Shown here: positions 18,687-27,371 of the stretch, in pieces | Numbering within the stretch: position 1 is the first letter of the stretch | Layout of the letters: the number at the start of each line of letters is the position of its first letter | Assembly (NCBI RefSeq): GCF_016405905.1 | Contig: NZ_JAEFCB010000015.1 | Location: 97,330 to 161,329, forward strand | Origin: Variovorax sp. IB41 | GTDB taxonomy: Bacteria > Pseudomonadota > Gammaproteobacteria > Burkholderiales > Burkholderiaceae_C | Direction of reading: 5' to 3' | Length of the DNA: 64,000 bases | Made by a program: the position numbers and the translations under genes | The notes under the pieces: generated by a model | Databases searched by the model: none | What the model saw: only the letters and a program-made list of their open reading frames with translations | What the model was told of the DNA's origin: nothing

Positions 18687-18950
18687 TTAGGCTGCCGCCT
18701 TGGGGGCTGCGGCTGCAGCTTGCTTGATCAGGCGCAGGACCGTGGGCGAGGCTTGGGCGCCAACGCTCTTCCAGTAGGTCAGGCGATCCTGGGCAATGCG
18801 GATGCTTTCTTCGTTTTCCTTGGCGGTCGGGTTGTAGAAACCCAGGCGCTCGATGAAACGGCCATCGCGGCGAACGCGCTTGTCCGACACGACGATGTTG
18901 AAGAACGGACGGCCTTTGGAGCCGCCGCGGGAGAGTCGAATGACGACCAT
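18687..18950 (-). CDS. rpsP: 30S ribosomal protein S16
   Basis: 87 aa, the usual length being about 82. The family start MVVIRLSRGGSKGRPFFNIV and the RFIERLGFYNP segment are unmistakable; the tail is Lys/Ala-rich. It heads the rpsP-rimM-trmD-rplS operon, behind a promoter with a perfect TATAAT box about 120 bp upstream. Confidence 0.97.
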   Translation of the reverse strand: MVVIRLSRGGSKGRPFFNIVVSDKRVRRDGRFIERLGFYNPTAKENEESIRIAQDRLTYWKSVGAQASPTVLRLIKQAAAAAPKAAA

Positions 18951-19070
18951 GATTTATCCTTGGGTGGTCAGCGAGCCAGTTGGATGAGAAAGAGGCCCGC
19001 TCACAATGTTCTTCCAGCGTCGAGACACGCGACATGGCCACCCGGCCAGCGACACGCTGAAAAGCCTGCG

Positions 19071-19099
19071 ATTATAGCCCGCTACGCGTTTTCTCCGAA
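19071..19099 (-). promoter_or_regulatory. Promoter of the rpsP operon
   Basis: On the minus strand a perfect -10 TATAAT (19071-19076) follows TTCGGA (19094-19099) with a 17-bp spacer. The same ATTCGGAG-plus-A-run at -35 recurs before rpsT (35808-35838). The leader is about 115 nt. Confidence 0.65.
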
Positions 19100-19130
19100 T
19101 TTTCGGCCCCGCGCCGTCTCTTTTTCACCC

Positions 19131-19655
19131 ATGACCCTCTCCATCCGCCCCAGCCGCGACGACGACGTCGCGGCCATCACGGCCATCTATGCCCACCACG
19201 TGCTGCGCGGCACGGGCACCTTCGAGACCGAGGCGCCCTCGGCCGCCGACATGGCCGCGCGCCGCGCCGACGTGCTGGGCAAGAACCTGCCCTACCTGGT
19301 CGCCGAGGAAGACGGCCAGGTGCTGGGTTTTGCCTACTGCAACTGGTTCAAGCCGCGCCCGGCCTACCGCTTCTCCGCGGAAGACTCGATCTACATGGCC
19401 GAGTCAGCACGCGGCAAGGGTCTGGGCGCCAAGCTGCTGTCCGCGCTCTCGCAGGCCGCCGAAGCCGTCGGCGTGCGCAAGCTGATCGCGGTGATCGGCG
19501 ACTCGGCCAACGCCGGCTCCGTCGGCGTGCACCGCACCCAGGGCTTCACGCACGTGGGCGTGCTGAAGGACTGCGGCTGGAAATTCGGCGAATGGCGCGA
19601 CGTGGTCCTGATGGAAAAGGTGCTCGGCGAAGGCAGCACGACAAAACCCGAATGA
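19131..19655 (+). CDS. GNAT-family N-acetyltransferase (phosphinothricin/methionine-sulfone acetyltransferase type)
   Basis: 174-aa acetyl-CoA-dependent N-acetyltransferase. It begins with the IRPSRDDDVAAITAIYAHHV strand-helix typical of the PAT/MddA subfamily. It includes TGTFETEAPS, and the acetyl-CoA pyrophosphate loop ARGKGLGAKLL (near residue 98) is followed by IGDSANAGSVGVHRTQGF. Likely substrates are amino-acid analogues such as methionine sulfone or sulfoximine, by family only. Its stop overlaps the next start (ATGA), so the two proteins are translationally coupled. Confidence 0.85.
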   Translation: MTLSIRPSRDDDVAAITAIYAHHVLRGTGTFETEAPSAADMAARRADVLGKNLPYLVAEEDGQVLGFAYCNWFKPRPAYRFSAEDSIYMAESARGKGLGAKLLSALSQAAEAVGVRKLIAVIGDSANAGSVGVHRTQGFTHVGVLKDCGWKFGEWRDVVLMEKVLGEGSTTKPE

Positions 19656-20098
19656 AAAACAAAACTACCGCAGCGTGGCTCTCCTTCCTCGGTGGCCCCC
19701 TGGGCCTGCACCGCTTCTACCTGCGCGGCATGGGCGATTTGCTGGGCTGGCTGCTGCCCATTCCGACGGCGCTTGGCATTTATGGCATCGAGCGCGTGCG
19801 CATGTACGGCGTGGACGACGGCCTGAGCTGGGCGCTGATTCCGCTGCTGGGTTTCACCATCGCAGGCTGCGCGCTCACAGCCATCGTCTACGGCCTGATG
19901 GCGCCCGAGAAGTGGAATGCCCGCTTCAACACCAGCGCCCCTGAAGACGCCGCGCCGGGCCAGACGAACTGGTTCACGATCGGCGCCGTGGTGCTGTCGC
20001 TCTTCTTCGGCAGCACGATCCTGATGGCCAGCATCGTGTTCAGCTTTCAGCGTTACTTCGAGCACCAGATCGAAGAAGGCCGAAAGATTTCGCAGTAG
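19652..20098 (+). CDS. TM2-domain membrane protein
   Basis: 148-aa small membrane protein. The N-terminal TM2 signature is AAWLSFLGGPLGLHRFYLRG, followed by hydrophobic segments near residues 28-45, 62-82 and 105-130. The C-terminus (HQIEEGRKISQ) is polar. The function of TM2 proteins in bacteria is unknown. It is coupled to the upstream acetyltransferase by a 4-bp overlap and convergent with the Pit transporter gene. Confidence 0.75.
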   Translation: MKNKTTAAWLSFLGGPLGLHRFYLRGMGDLLGWLLPIPTALGIYGIERVRMYGVDDGLSWALIPLLGFTIAGCALTAIVYGLMAPEKWNARFNTSAPEDAAPGQTNWFTIGAVVLSLFFGSTILMASIVFSFQRYFEHQIEEGRKISQ

Positions 20099-20105
20099 CC
20101 GCCGG

Positions 20106-21116
20106 TCAGAACAGCTGGATGCTGAGCCAATAGGCCATCGCGGCCACGAAGGCCGAGGCCGGGATCGTGAAGATCCACGCCCACACGATGTTCCCCGCCA
20201 CGCCCCAACGCACCGCGCTCGCGCGCTGCGTGGAGCCCACGCCGACGATGGCGCCGGTGATGGTGTGGGTGGTCGACACCGGAATGCCCAGCGCCGTCGC
20301 CAGGAACAGCGTCAGCGCGCCGCCGGTCTCGGCGCAGAAGCCGCCCACGGGCTTCAACTTGGTGATCTTCTGGCCCATCGTCTTGACGATGCGCCAGCCG
20401 CCGAACATGGTGCCCAGCGCGATGGCGGTGTAGCAGCTCACGATGACCCAGGTGGGCGGCGCCGCGTCGCCGGACGACGCGTAGCCGGTCGCGATCAACA
20501 GCATCCAGATGATGCCGATGGTCTTTTGCGCGTCGTTGCCGCCGTGGCCCAGGCTGTAGGCGCCGGCGGATACGAGCTGCAGCCGCCTGAACCACCTGTC
20601 CACCCGCGAGGGCGTGGCGCGCCGGAAGCCCCAGGCCACCGCGATCATCATCATCGAGCCCAGGAGAAAGCCCAGGAGCGGCGACACGAAGATGAACGCC
20701 ACCGTCTTCCAGATGCCCGAGGCGACCAGGCCCGTGGTGCCGGTCTTGGCGATCACCGCGCCCACGATGCCGCCGATCAGCGCGTGCGACGAGCTGCTCG
20801 GAATGCCGTAGTACCAGGTCACCAGGTTCCAGCTGATGGCGCCAATCAGCGCGCCGAACACCACGTGCACGTCGACCACACCGGGCTGGGCGATGCCCTT
20901 GCCCACCGTGGCCGCCACGCTCAGGTGGAAGATGAAGATCGCGATCAGGTTGAAGAAGGCCGCGAACACCACGGCCTGCCCCGGCTTGAGAACCCCGGTG
21001 GAGACCACCGTCGCGATCGAATTGGCGGCGTCGTGGAACCCGTTCATGAAGTCGAACAGGATCGCGAGCACGACCAGCACTATCACCACCCAGAGGGCGA
21101 CCTGAACCGTTGCCAT
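20106..21116 (-). CDS. pit: Low-affinity inorganic phosphate transporter, PiT family
   Basis: 336-aa PiT permease. Paired signature repeats are LFDFMNGFHDAANSIATVV (near residue 22) and GHGGNDAQKTIGIIWML (near residue 193), each with the GxNDA/FHDAAN core. About ten hydrophobic segments are separated by short loops. It is shorter than E. coli PitA (499 aa), lacking the large cytoplasmic loop, as is common in PiT proteins paired with DUF47. It lies 14 bp after the DUF47 gene, which is known to travel with and modulate PiT transporters. Confidence 0.9.
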   Translation of the reverse strand: MATVQVALWVVIVLVVLAILFDFMNGFHDAANSIATVVSTGVLKPGQAVVFAAFFNLIAIFIFHLSVAATVGKGIAQPGVVDVHVVFGALIGAISWNLVTWYYGIPSSSSHALIGGIVGAVIAKTGTTGLVASGIWKTVAFIFVSPLLGFLLGSMMMIAVAWGFRRATPSRVDRWFRRLQLVSAGAYSLGHGGNDAQKTIGIIWMLLIATGYASSGDAAPPTWVIVSCYTAIALGTMFGGWRIVKTMGQKITKLKPVGGFCAETGGALTLFLATALGIPVSTTHTITGAIVGVGSTQRASAVRWGVAGNIVWAWIFTIPASAFVAAMAYWLSIQLF

Positions 21117-21130
21117 CGGTTGCTACCCGC

Positions 21131-21775
21131 TCAGGAATTCTCGAGGACGATGCCCTCGATCACGTTGGCCACGTCCTCGCACTTGTCGGTGATCGTCTCC
21201 AGGAGCTCGTAGATCGCCTTGAGCTTGATCACCTCGCGCACATCGGGCTCCTCGCGGAACAGCTTGCTCATGGCGCTGCGCATCACGCGGTCGGCGTCCG
21301 ATTCGAGGCGGTCGATTTCCTCGCAGGTCTTGAGCACGGCCTCGGCCACGGCCGGATCGGCGATCTTGCCGAGGAACTTGACGGCGTCCTTCAGGCGGTC
21401 GCAGCACTTCACGCTCAGGGCCGTCAGGCGCACGATCTCGTCGGTCATGTGGCGCACGTCGTACAGCGCCATCGTCTCGGCCGAGTCCTGGATCAGGTCG
21501 GCCACATCGTCCATCGTGTTGATGAGCTTGTGGATCTGCTCGCGGTCGATGGGCGTGATGAAGGTCTTGTGGATCAGCCGGTTGACGTCGTGCGTCACGC
21601 GGTCGGCCGCGCGCTCGGCGTTGTCGACGTCGCGGTTGTACTGCTCCCGCAGGTGCACGTCGCTGTAGTTGGCAACGAGTTGCTCGAAAGCCCTCGCCGC
21701 CTCCACGATGCGCTCGGCGTGCTGGTTGAACATCTCGAAGAAATTGCCCTCGCGGGGCAGCAGCTTGCCGAACAT
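21131..21775 (-). CDS. DUF47/PhoU-like phosphate transport regulator
   Basis: 214-aa all-helical PhoU-like protein (TIGR00153/DUF47), beginning MFGKLLPREGNFFEMFNQHA. Repeated Glu/Asp-rich helices include DNAERAADRVTHDVNR, NTMDDVADLIQDSAE and EEIDRLESDADRVMR, typical metal-binding E/DxxxD motifs. The start was set at this Met because an AGGAG site precedes it. It forms a two-gene unit with the pit gene downstream. Expected role: controlling PiT-mediated phosphate uptake. Confidence 0.88.
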   Translation of the reverse strand: MFGKLLPREGNFFEMFNQHAERIVEAARAFEQLVANYSDVHLREQYNRDVDNAERAADRVTHDVNRLIHKTFITPIDREQIHKLINTMDDVADLIQDSAETMALYDVRHMTDEIVRLTALSVKCCDRLKDAVKFLGKIADPAVAEAVLKTCEEIDRLESDADRVMRSAMSKLFREEPDVREVIKLKAIYELLETITDKCEDVANVIEGIVLENS

Positions 21776-21957
21776 GGAAACTCCTGGGGTGTGCCAACCA
21801 CAACTGGATGACACCTTCATGAAAAACCGGCGAAGTTTAACGGGCGCGGCGATTGTGTCCGGCCCGGCGCGCTTTTCGGGGCCGCTGAATGGCGGAAATC
21901 AGTCCGCGAGCCCCGACACGGCGCAAGGCCAAGCGCGCCCCTTGCCGCGCGGCTCTT

Positions 21958-22617
21958 TCAGACGATGCGCTTGACCACCTGGCCCGTGACGCGTGCCAGC
22001 GCCGCGCGCGGCACCTTGTCGGGGGCGATCTCGGCGAGCGGCTTCAGCACGAAGGCGCGCTCGCGCATGCGGGGATGCGGCAGGGTCAGCGTGGGCGTGT
22101 CGATCACCGAGTTGCCGTGCATCAGCAGATCGAGGTCGAGCGTGCGCGGCGCATTGGGAAACGGCCTTTCGCGGCCGGCCTGCGTCTCCAGGCGCTGCAA
22201 TGCCACGAGAAACTGCTCGGCATCCAGCCCGGTGCGCACGGCCACCACGGCGTTGACGAAATCGGGGCCTTCGGCATCCACCGGCTCGCTGCGATAGAGC
22301 GACGAACGGGCGGTCACCGTGGTGCGCTGCAGCGCGCCGATGGCAGCCATGGCGGCCTTCACGGAGGCCTCGGCATCGCCCAGGTTGGCGCCGATGGCGA
22401 CGAAGGCCTGCACGGTCGGGTAGTCCTCGCGCGGGCCGCGGGGGCGGCTCGTGGGGGCACGGGCGGGCGCACGGCGTGCGGGCGAACCGCTGGGCGGCCC
22501 TTTTCTGGCGCCGGCCGGCGCGGGCCTGGCACCGCCCGCGCGCGGCGGTGCGGCCTTGGCCTTGTCACTGGACCTGGGGGGCTTCTTGCCGTCCTTCGGC
22601 TGGTCGGACGCGCTCAT
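21958..22617 (-). CDS. folK: Hydroxymethyldihydropteridine pyrophosphokinase with long N-terminal extension
   Basis: 219 aa; the HPPK domain occupies about residues 60-219. AFVAIGANLGD is the N-terminal strand, YRSEPVDAEGPDFVNAV follows, and the signature RPFPNAPRTLDLDLLMHG lies near residue 155 with the catalytic Asp pair. It makes 6-hydroxymethyl-dihydropterin diphosphate in folate synthesis. The first 60 residues are Pro/Ala/Arg-rich and probably disordered; the E. coli enzyme is 159 aa. An internal start is possible but no Met is well placed. Its start overlaps the pcnB stop by 4 bp. Confidence 0.9.
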   Translation of the reverse strand: MSASDQPKDGKKPPRSSDKAKAAPPRAGGARPAPAGARKGPPSGSPARRAPARAPTSRPRGPREDYPTVQAFVAIGANLGDAEASVKAAMAAIGALQRTTVTARSSLYRSEPVDAEGPDFVNAVVAVRTGLDAEQFLVALQRLETQAGRERPFPNAPRTLDLDLLMHGNSVIDTPTLTLPHPRMRERAFVLKPLAEIAPDKVPRAALARVTGQVVKRIV

Positions 22618-24257
22618 GCGCCCTCGGCGCTCCCGCCGCCCTCATCACCACCGCCACCACCGGTGCGGGGCTTGCGGCGGCGCCGGCGCTTGCGCGCCGC
22701 GGGCGCCTCGCCATCGGGCGGCACGGCACCGGCCTCGACTTCGACTTCCTCGTCCTGCTCCGAATCCTCGGCCTGCTGGGCCGGGGCCTCGCCATGACGC
22801 TGCCGGCCGCCCGGCTCGCTGCGGGGCTTCGGCGGCGGGGGCGTCTCGCGCACCCGCACGCGCTGACGGGTCTTCTGCTCGTCGCGCACCTGCTCGAGCA
22901 GGTCCTGGCGGCGCACGTCGTCGGCGGTGCTGAATTCCTGCCACCACTCGGCAATCGCCTCATTGACTTCGCCCACATCGGCGCGCAGCCGCATGAAGTC
23001 GAAGGCCGCGCGAAAGCGCGCCTGCTCGACCAGGCTGTAGGGCGTGGAGCCGGTCCGCTTGTCGAAGCGCGGCTGCATCATCCAGATCTCGCGCATGTCG
23101 GCGGCCAGCTTGCCGCGGCCCGACACGTCGCCGATGCGCGAATTGAACACGTCGTCGATCGCGTCCTGCAGCGCCGGGAACGGCGGCTGCGGGCGCTGGC
23201 CGTGGCGGCCTTCCTGGCGCTGGGCCCAGCCGTCGCGCACGTCGGCCCACAGCACGCAGGCCAGGAGGAAACTGGGCGCCACGGGCTTGCCTTCGCCCAC
23301 GCGGCGGTCGGTGTCCTGCAGGGCCGCTTTCACGAACGGCTGGTCGGCGCGCTCGACCACCACGTCCAGCAGCGGATAGATGCCGGTGGCCAGCCCGAGC
23401 TTGCGCAGCTGCTCGATCGTGGCGATGGCATGGCCCGTCTGCAGCAGCTTGAGCATCTCGTCGAACATGCGGCTTTGCGGCACGTCGGCCAAAAGCTTGC
23501 TCGACTCGATCAGCGGCGCGGCCGTCTTGGCTTCCATCTTGAAGCCCAGCGCCGCGAGCTTGGCCGAGAAGCGGATCGCGCGAATGATGCGCACCGGGTC
23601 TTCGCGGTAGCGCGTGACCGGGTCGCCGATCATGCGCAGCGTGAGCTTCTGGGCGTCCTTGATGCCGTTGTGATAGTCCACCACCACCTGGTTGGCCGGG
23701 TCGTAGTACATGGCGTTGACGGTGAAGTCGCGGCGCGCCGCGTCTTCCTCCTGCGGACCCCAGACGTTGTCGCGCAGCACGCGGCCGCTGGCGTCCACGG
23801 CGTGCTTCATGCTCGCGAGCTCGCCCTTGCTGGTGCGCTCGTTGCCGGCCACCTGCTCGGCGGCGGCGCTGTCCATGTAGGCGCGGAAGGTCGAGACCTC
23901 GATCACTTCATGTTCGCGGCCCCGGCCGTACACCACGTGCACGATGCGAAAGCGCCGCCCGATGATGAAGGCGCGGCGGAACAGCGACTTGACCTGCTCG
24001 GGCGTGGCGTTGGTGGCCACGTCGAAGTCCTTGGGGCGCAGGCCCAGCAGCAGGTCGCGCACCGCGCCGCCCACCACGTACGCCTCGTAGCCCGCCTGCT
24101 GGAGCGTGGTGACCACGTTCTTGGCGCGTTCGTCGACCAGGGCCGGATCGATCTTGTGAACCTCTGCCGGCACCTCCTGGCGCTTGCCGAAGCGGCTCTT
24201 GCCCTGTGTGCCGCCGGCGGATTTGCCCAGCAGCTTGTCGATGAATGTCTTGATCAT
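22614..24257 (-). CDS. pcnB: Poly(A) polymerase I
   Basis: 547-aa class II nucleotidyltransferase that adds 3' A-tails and promotes RNA decay. The signature AYVVGGAVRDLLLGLRPKDF lies near residues 58-78, followed by the catalytic DVATNATP region and RRDFTVNAMYYD with the third carboxylate. The arginine-rich helix FRIVHVVYGRG and the domain DPVTRYREDPVRIIRAIRF are present. The C-terminal 100 residues are acidic/basic and end in a Gly/Ser run (GGGGGDEGGGSAEGA). The pcnB-folK order and overlap are widely conserved in proteobacteria. Confidence 0.94.
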   Translation of the reverse strand: MIKTFIDKLLGKSAGGTQGKSRFGKRQEVPAEVHKIDPALVDERAKNVVTTLQQAGYEAYVVGGAVRDLLLGLRPKDFDVATNATPEQVKSLFRRAFIIGRRFRIVHVVYGRGREHEVIEVSTFRAYMDSAAAEQVAGNERTSKGELASMKHAVDASGRVLRDNVWGPQEEDAARRDFTVNAMYYDPANQVVVDYHNGIKDAQKLTLRMIGDPVTRYREDPVRIIRAIRFSAKLAALGFKMEAKTAAPLIESSKLLADVPQSRMFDEMLKLLQTGHAIATIEQLRKLGLATGIYPLLDVVVERADQPFVKAALQDTDRRVGEGKPVAPSFLLACVLWADVRDGWAQRQEGRHGQRPQPPFPALQDAIDDVFNSRIGDVSGRGKLAADMREIWMMQPRFDKRTGSTPYSLVEQARFRAAFDFMRLRADVGEVNEAIAEWWQEFSTADDVRRQDLLEQVRDEQKTRQRVRVRETPPPPKPRSEPGGRQRHGEAPAQQAEDSEQDEEVEVEAGAVPPDGEAPAARKRRRRRKPRTGGGGGDEGGGSAEGA

Positions 24258-24275
24258 TGGTTGTGAAAGCTCTTC

Positions 24276-24962
24276 TTATTCGTTTTCGAGCATGGATCGG
24301 ATGAGCGGGATGGTGATCGCGCGTTGTGTCTGGAGCGCGTAGCCGTCGAGCTGCGTGAGCAGTTCCATCAGGCTTCCGAGGTCGCGGCTGAAGCGGTGCA
24401 GCATGAAGTCGAGCACGTCGTCCGACAGCATCACGCCGCGCGCATCGGCCGCCTGGCGCAGCACCGCGCGGCGCTCGGTTTCGCTCAGCACATGCAGGTG
24501 GAAGACGTGGCCCCAGCCCAGGCGGGTGCGAAGGTCTTCCCGCAGCGGCAGGTCGGCCGGCGGCAGCGCGCCGGCGGCGACCACGCCGCGCTGCAGCGTC
24601 TGGGCGTTGACGAACCAGTTGAAGGCCGCGTGCTGCTGCACGGCGGTGTAGAGGTGCACGTCATCGAGCAGCACGGCGCCCCAGCGCTCGTCGAACTCGG
24701 GCGGCTCCAGGAGGCCCGCGTGCAGCCAGCCCACGCTGGCGCCCTGCTCGCGCAGTGCGACGCGCACCGATTCGAGCAGATGGGTCTTGCCACTGCCGCC
24801 TTCGCCCCACAGATAGGTAGGCACCGGCGAGTGCAGCGCAGGGCTGCCGGCGCTGCCCACCCACACTTGCAGGTGGCGCAGCGCCGCCTCGTTGGGGCCG
24901 GCAAAAAAGGCGTCGAAGCTGGGGCCCGTCGCAATGCCGATATCGAGCGCGAGCTGTTTCAT
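24276..24962 (-). CDS. hda: DnaA regulatory inactivator Hda
   Basis: 228-aa AAA+ protein that, with the DNA-loaded sliding clamp, stimulates hydrolysis of DnaA-ATP. The N-terminus MKQLALDIG contains the Q-L-L/D-type clamp-binding element. Walker A is GEGGSGKTH (near residue 54), Walker B is VLLDDVHLY (near 102), and sensor regions follow. The start was placed at MKQLAL by homology. An ATG at 24977 is equally open and neither has a strong ribosome site. It is divergent from purM with 133 bp between starts. Confidence 0.9.
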   Translation of the reverse strand: MKQLALDIGIATGPSFDAFFAGPNEAALRHLQVWVGSAGSPALHSPVPTYLWGEGGSGKTHLLESVRVALREQGASVGWLHAGLLEPPEFDERWGAVLLDDVHLYTAVQQHAAFNWFVNAQTLQRGVVAAGALPPADLPLREDLRTRLGWGHVFHLHVLSETERRAVLRQAADARGVMLSDDVLDFMLHRFSRDLGSLMELLTQLDGYALQTQRAITIPLIRSMLENE

Positions 24963-25095
24963 CCCGGGAAGGTTCATGGAGGGGGCCGCTGGGGCCCTTA
25001 AAATCAACAGGAATTCTATCGGCCCGGCCGCTGCGGTTGCCGGCGCCTCTACCACCCCGCCTCTTGTGGGCTCTCTTGTTGGCTTTCGCACACCC

Positions 25096-26136
25096 ATGAC
25101 TTCCCCTACGCCCACCCCGCTCAGCTACAAGGATGCCGGTGTCGATATCGATGCCGGCGACGCGCTGGTCGACCGCATCAAGCCCCTGGCCAAGAAGACC
25201 ATGCGCGAGGGCGTGCTGGCCGGCATCGGCGGTTTCGGCGCCCTGTTCGAGGTGCCCAAGCGCTACAAGGAGCCGGTGCTGGTGAGCGGCACCGACGGCG
25301 TGGGCACCAAGCTCAAGCTGGCCTTCGAGTGGAACATGCACGACACCGTGGGCATCGACCTGGTGGCCATGAGCGTCAACGACGTGCTGGTGCAGGGCGC
25401 CGAGCCCCTCTTCTTCCTGGATTACTTCGCCTGCGGCAAGCTGGACGTGGACACGGCCGCCGCGGTGGTCGGCGGCATCGCCCGCGGCTGCGAGCTCTCG
25501 GGCTGCGCGCTCATCGGCGGCGAAACCGCCGAAATGCCCGGCATGTACCCGGCCGGCGAGTACGACCTGGCGGGCTTCGCGGTCGGCGCGGTCGAAAAAT
25601 CGAAGATCCTTACCGGCCAGGACTTGAAGCCCGGCGACGTGGTGCTGGGCCTCGCCTCGGCCGGCGTGCATTCCAACGGTTTCAGCCTGGTGCGCAAGGT
25701 GATCGAGCGCGCAGGCGCCGAGCTCCCCGCCACGCTCGACGGCAAGCCCTTCCGCGAAGCCGTGATGGAGCCCACCCACCTCTACGTGAAGCCGGTGCTC
25801 CAGGCGCTGGCCAAGCACCCGATCAAGGCGCTCGCCCACATCACCGGCGGCGGCCTGCTGGAGAACATTCCGCGCGTGCTGCCCGAAGGCACCGCAGCGC
25901 ACCTGAAGAAGGGCAGCTGGCCGCAGACCGAGCTCTTCGCCTGGCTGCAGAAGGTCGCGGGCATCGACGACATCGAGATGAACCGCACCTTCAACAACGG
26001 CATCGGCATGGTCGTGGTCATCGACGCGGCCGAAGCCGCCGCCTGCGCCGCCACGCTGCGCGCCTCGGGCGAGCAGGTGCACGAGATCGGCGTCATCGCC
26101 GAGCGCGGCGAAGGCGCCGCGGTGGTCGTGGGCTGA
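25096..26136 (+). CDS. purM: Phosphoribosylformylglycinamidine cyclo-ligase (AIR synthetase)
   Basis: 346-aa ATP-dependent enzyme of step 5 of purine synthesis. Signatures are LSYKDAGVDIDAGDALVDRI, GVGTKLKLAFEWNMHDTVGI, MSVNDVLVQGAEPLFFLDY and the later HITGGGLLENIPRVLPEG, covering both the ATP-binding and the C-terminal halves. Length is normal. It sits alone between divergent hda and the downstream permease gene (49 bp gap). Confidence 0.96.
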   Translation: MTSPTPTPLSYKDAGVDIDAGDALVDRIKPLAKKTMREGVLAGIGGFGALFEVPKRYKEPVLVSGTDGVGTKLKLAFEWNMHDTVGIDLVAMSVNDVLVQGAEPLFFLDYFACGKLDVDTAAAVVGGIARGCELSGCALIGGETAEMPGMYPAGEYDLAGFAVGAVEKSKILTGQDLKPGDVVLGLASAGVHSNGFSLVRKVIERAGAELPATLDGKPFREAVMEPTHLYVKPVLQALAKHPIKALAHITGGGLLENIPRVLPEGTAAHLKKGSWPQTELFAWLQKVAGIDDIEMNRTFNNGIGMVVVIDAAEAAACAATLRASGEQVHEIGVIAERGEGAAVVVG

Positions 26137-26185
26137 TCGCCCCAGGCTCCGCACTCGCTCCCGAGCAGCCGCACCCGCATCCCGG

Positions 26186-27271
26186 ATGGCCAAGAAGCCG
26201 CAACCCACCTTCACCGCCGCTGCACCCGCGGCGCCCATCGTCCGGCCGACGGCCTCGCGCGGCGTCATGCTCGCCAGCTACCTGCTGATGCTGGGCGCGC
26301 TGATGCTGGTGATGTGGGAGCACCTGCTGCCCGGCCTCATCTGCGTGTGCATCGGCTTCCTGGTCACGCGCTGGCTCGCCCGCCTGCTCGAAAGGGGCCT
26401 GCTGCGCATCCCCGCCATGCGCTCCGGCGCCGCTGGCTGGGCCGGCGTGCTGGCGGTGATCGTGGTGCTGCTCGCGCCGATCGCGCTGGTCACGCTCGGG
26501 CTGTCGCAGGCACGCGAGTACATCGTCGATGCGCCCGACCAGTACCGCGAACTGCTCGACTACACCGCCCGCACCGTGCTCGAACTGCGCTCCAAGCTGC
26601 CGCCCGACATCGCGACCTACCTGCCCGAAGGCGCCGCCGAAATCCAGCGCGTGATCGCCAATTACCTGCGCGCGCAGGCCGGCGCGCTCGCGATGGCCGG
26701 ACGCGCCTGGCTGCACGGGCTGCTCTTTTCCTATGTGGGGCTGATCGTCGGGAGCCTCGCCGCCGTCGCGGCCGCGCCGCTGCGGCGCAAGCCCCTGGCC
26801 GAGCAGTTGCACCAGCGCGTGGAGACTTTCGGCGAGGCCTTCGCCCAGATCGTCGCGGCCCAGTTCTGGATCGCCGCCTTCAACACGCTCTTGACCGCCA
26901 TCTTCCTGCTGTTCCTGATGCCGCTCTGGGGCGCGCACCTGCCCTACACGCCGGCGCTCATCACGCTCACCTTCCTGGCCGGACTGGTGCCGATCGTGGG
27001 CAACCTGGTCTGCAATTCGGTGATCACGCTGGTGGGGCTGTCGGTTTCGCCGGTCACGGCGGCGGCCTGCCTGATCTTCCTGATCGTGATCCACAAGGCC
27101 GAGTACGTGATCAACGCCAAGGTGGTCGGCGCGCGCACGCAGATGAGCGTGTGGGAGCTGCTGGCGGTGATGTTCGTGGCCGAGGCGGTGTTCGGGCCGG
27201 CCGGGCTGGTGGCGGCGCCGCTGTACTACGCGTACCTCAAGAAAGAGCTGCAGGCCGCATCGCTGGTCTGA
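26186..27271 (+). CDS. AI-2E-family (TqsA/PerM-type) membrane transporter
   Basis: 361-aa permease of the AI-2E transporter family. Two N-terminal helices (near residues 32-70) and one near 95 are followed by a long soluble segment containing the PDQYRELLDYTAR and LPEGAAEIQRVI stretches. The C-terminal helices hold the family core LVPIVGNLVCNSVITLVGLS and the final LAVMFVAEAVFGPAGLVAAP. Members export or import diverse small molecules, and AI-2 itself is not implied. It is 49 bp after purM and may share its transcript. Confidence 0.82.
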   Translation: MAKKPQPTFTAAAPAAPIVRPTASRGVMLASYLLMLGALMLVMWEHLLPGLICVCIGFLVTRWLARLLERGLLRIPAMRSGAAGWAGVLAVIVVLLAPIALVTLGLSQAREYIVDAPDQYRELLDYTARTVLELRSKLPPDIATYLPEGAAEIQRVIANYLRAQAGALAMAGRAWLHGLLFSYVGLIVGSLAAVAAAPLRRKPLAEQLHQRVETFGEAFAQIVAAQFWIAAFNTLLTAIFLLFLMPLWGAHLPYTPALITLTFLAGLVPIVGNLVCNSVITLVGLSVSPVTAAACLIFLIVIHKAEYVINAKVVGARTQMSVWELLAVMFVAEAVFGPAGLVAAPLYYAYLKKELQAASLV

Positions 27272-27280
27272 CGGCTTGGC

Positions 27281-27331
27281 AGGACAACGATGTCCTGATC
27301 TGATCGGTTCTGGTCCGCATCGGCGCGGACC
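27281..27331. other. Two adjacent hairpins downstream of the permease gene
   Basis: AGGACA-ACGA-TGTCCT (27281-27296) is followed by GGTCCGC-ATCGGC-GCGGACC (27312-27331). Both stems are perfect, but there is no T-tract, so this may be a rho-dependent or processing element rather than an intrinsic terminator. Confidence 0.45.
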
Positions 27332-27371
27332 GGGGGCCGGGGTCGCAGAAGAATAGGCGGCATCATTCACT

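Noticed and set aside
21776..21957. A Pho box upstream of the DUF47-pit genes
   Set aside because: Only a single loose GTGTCAT half-match was found, not the tandem CTGTCAT repeats required.
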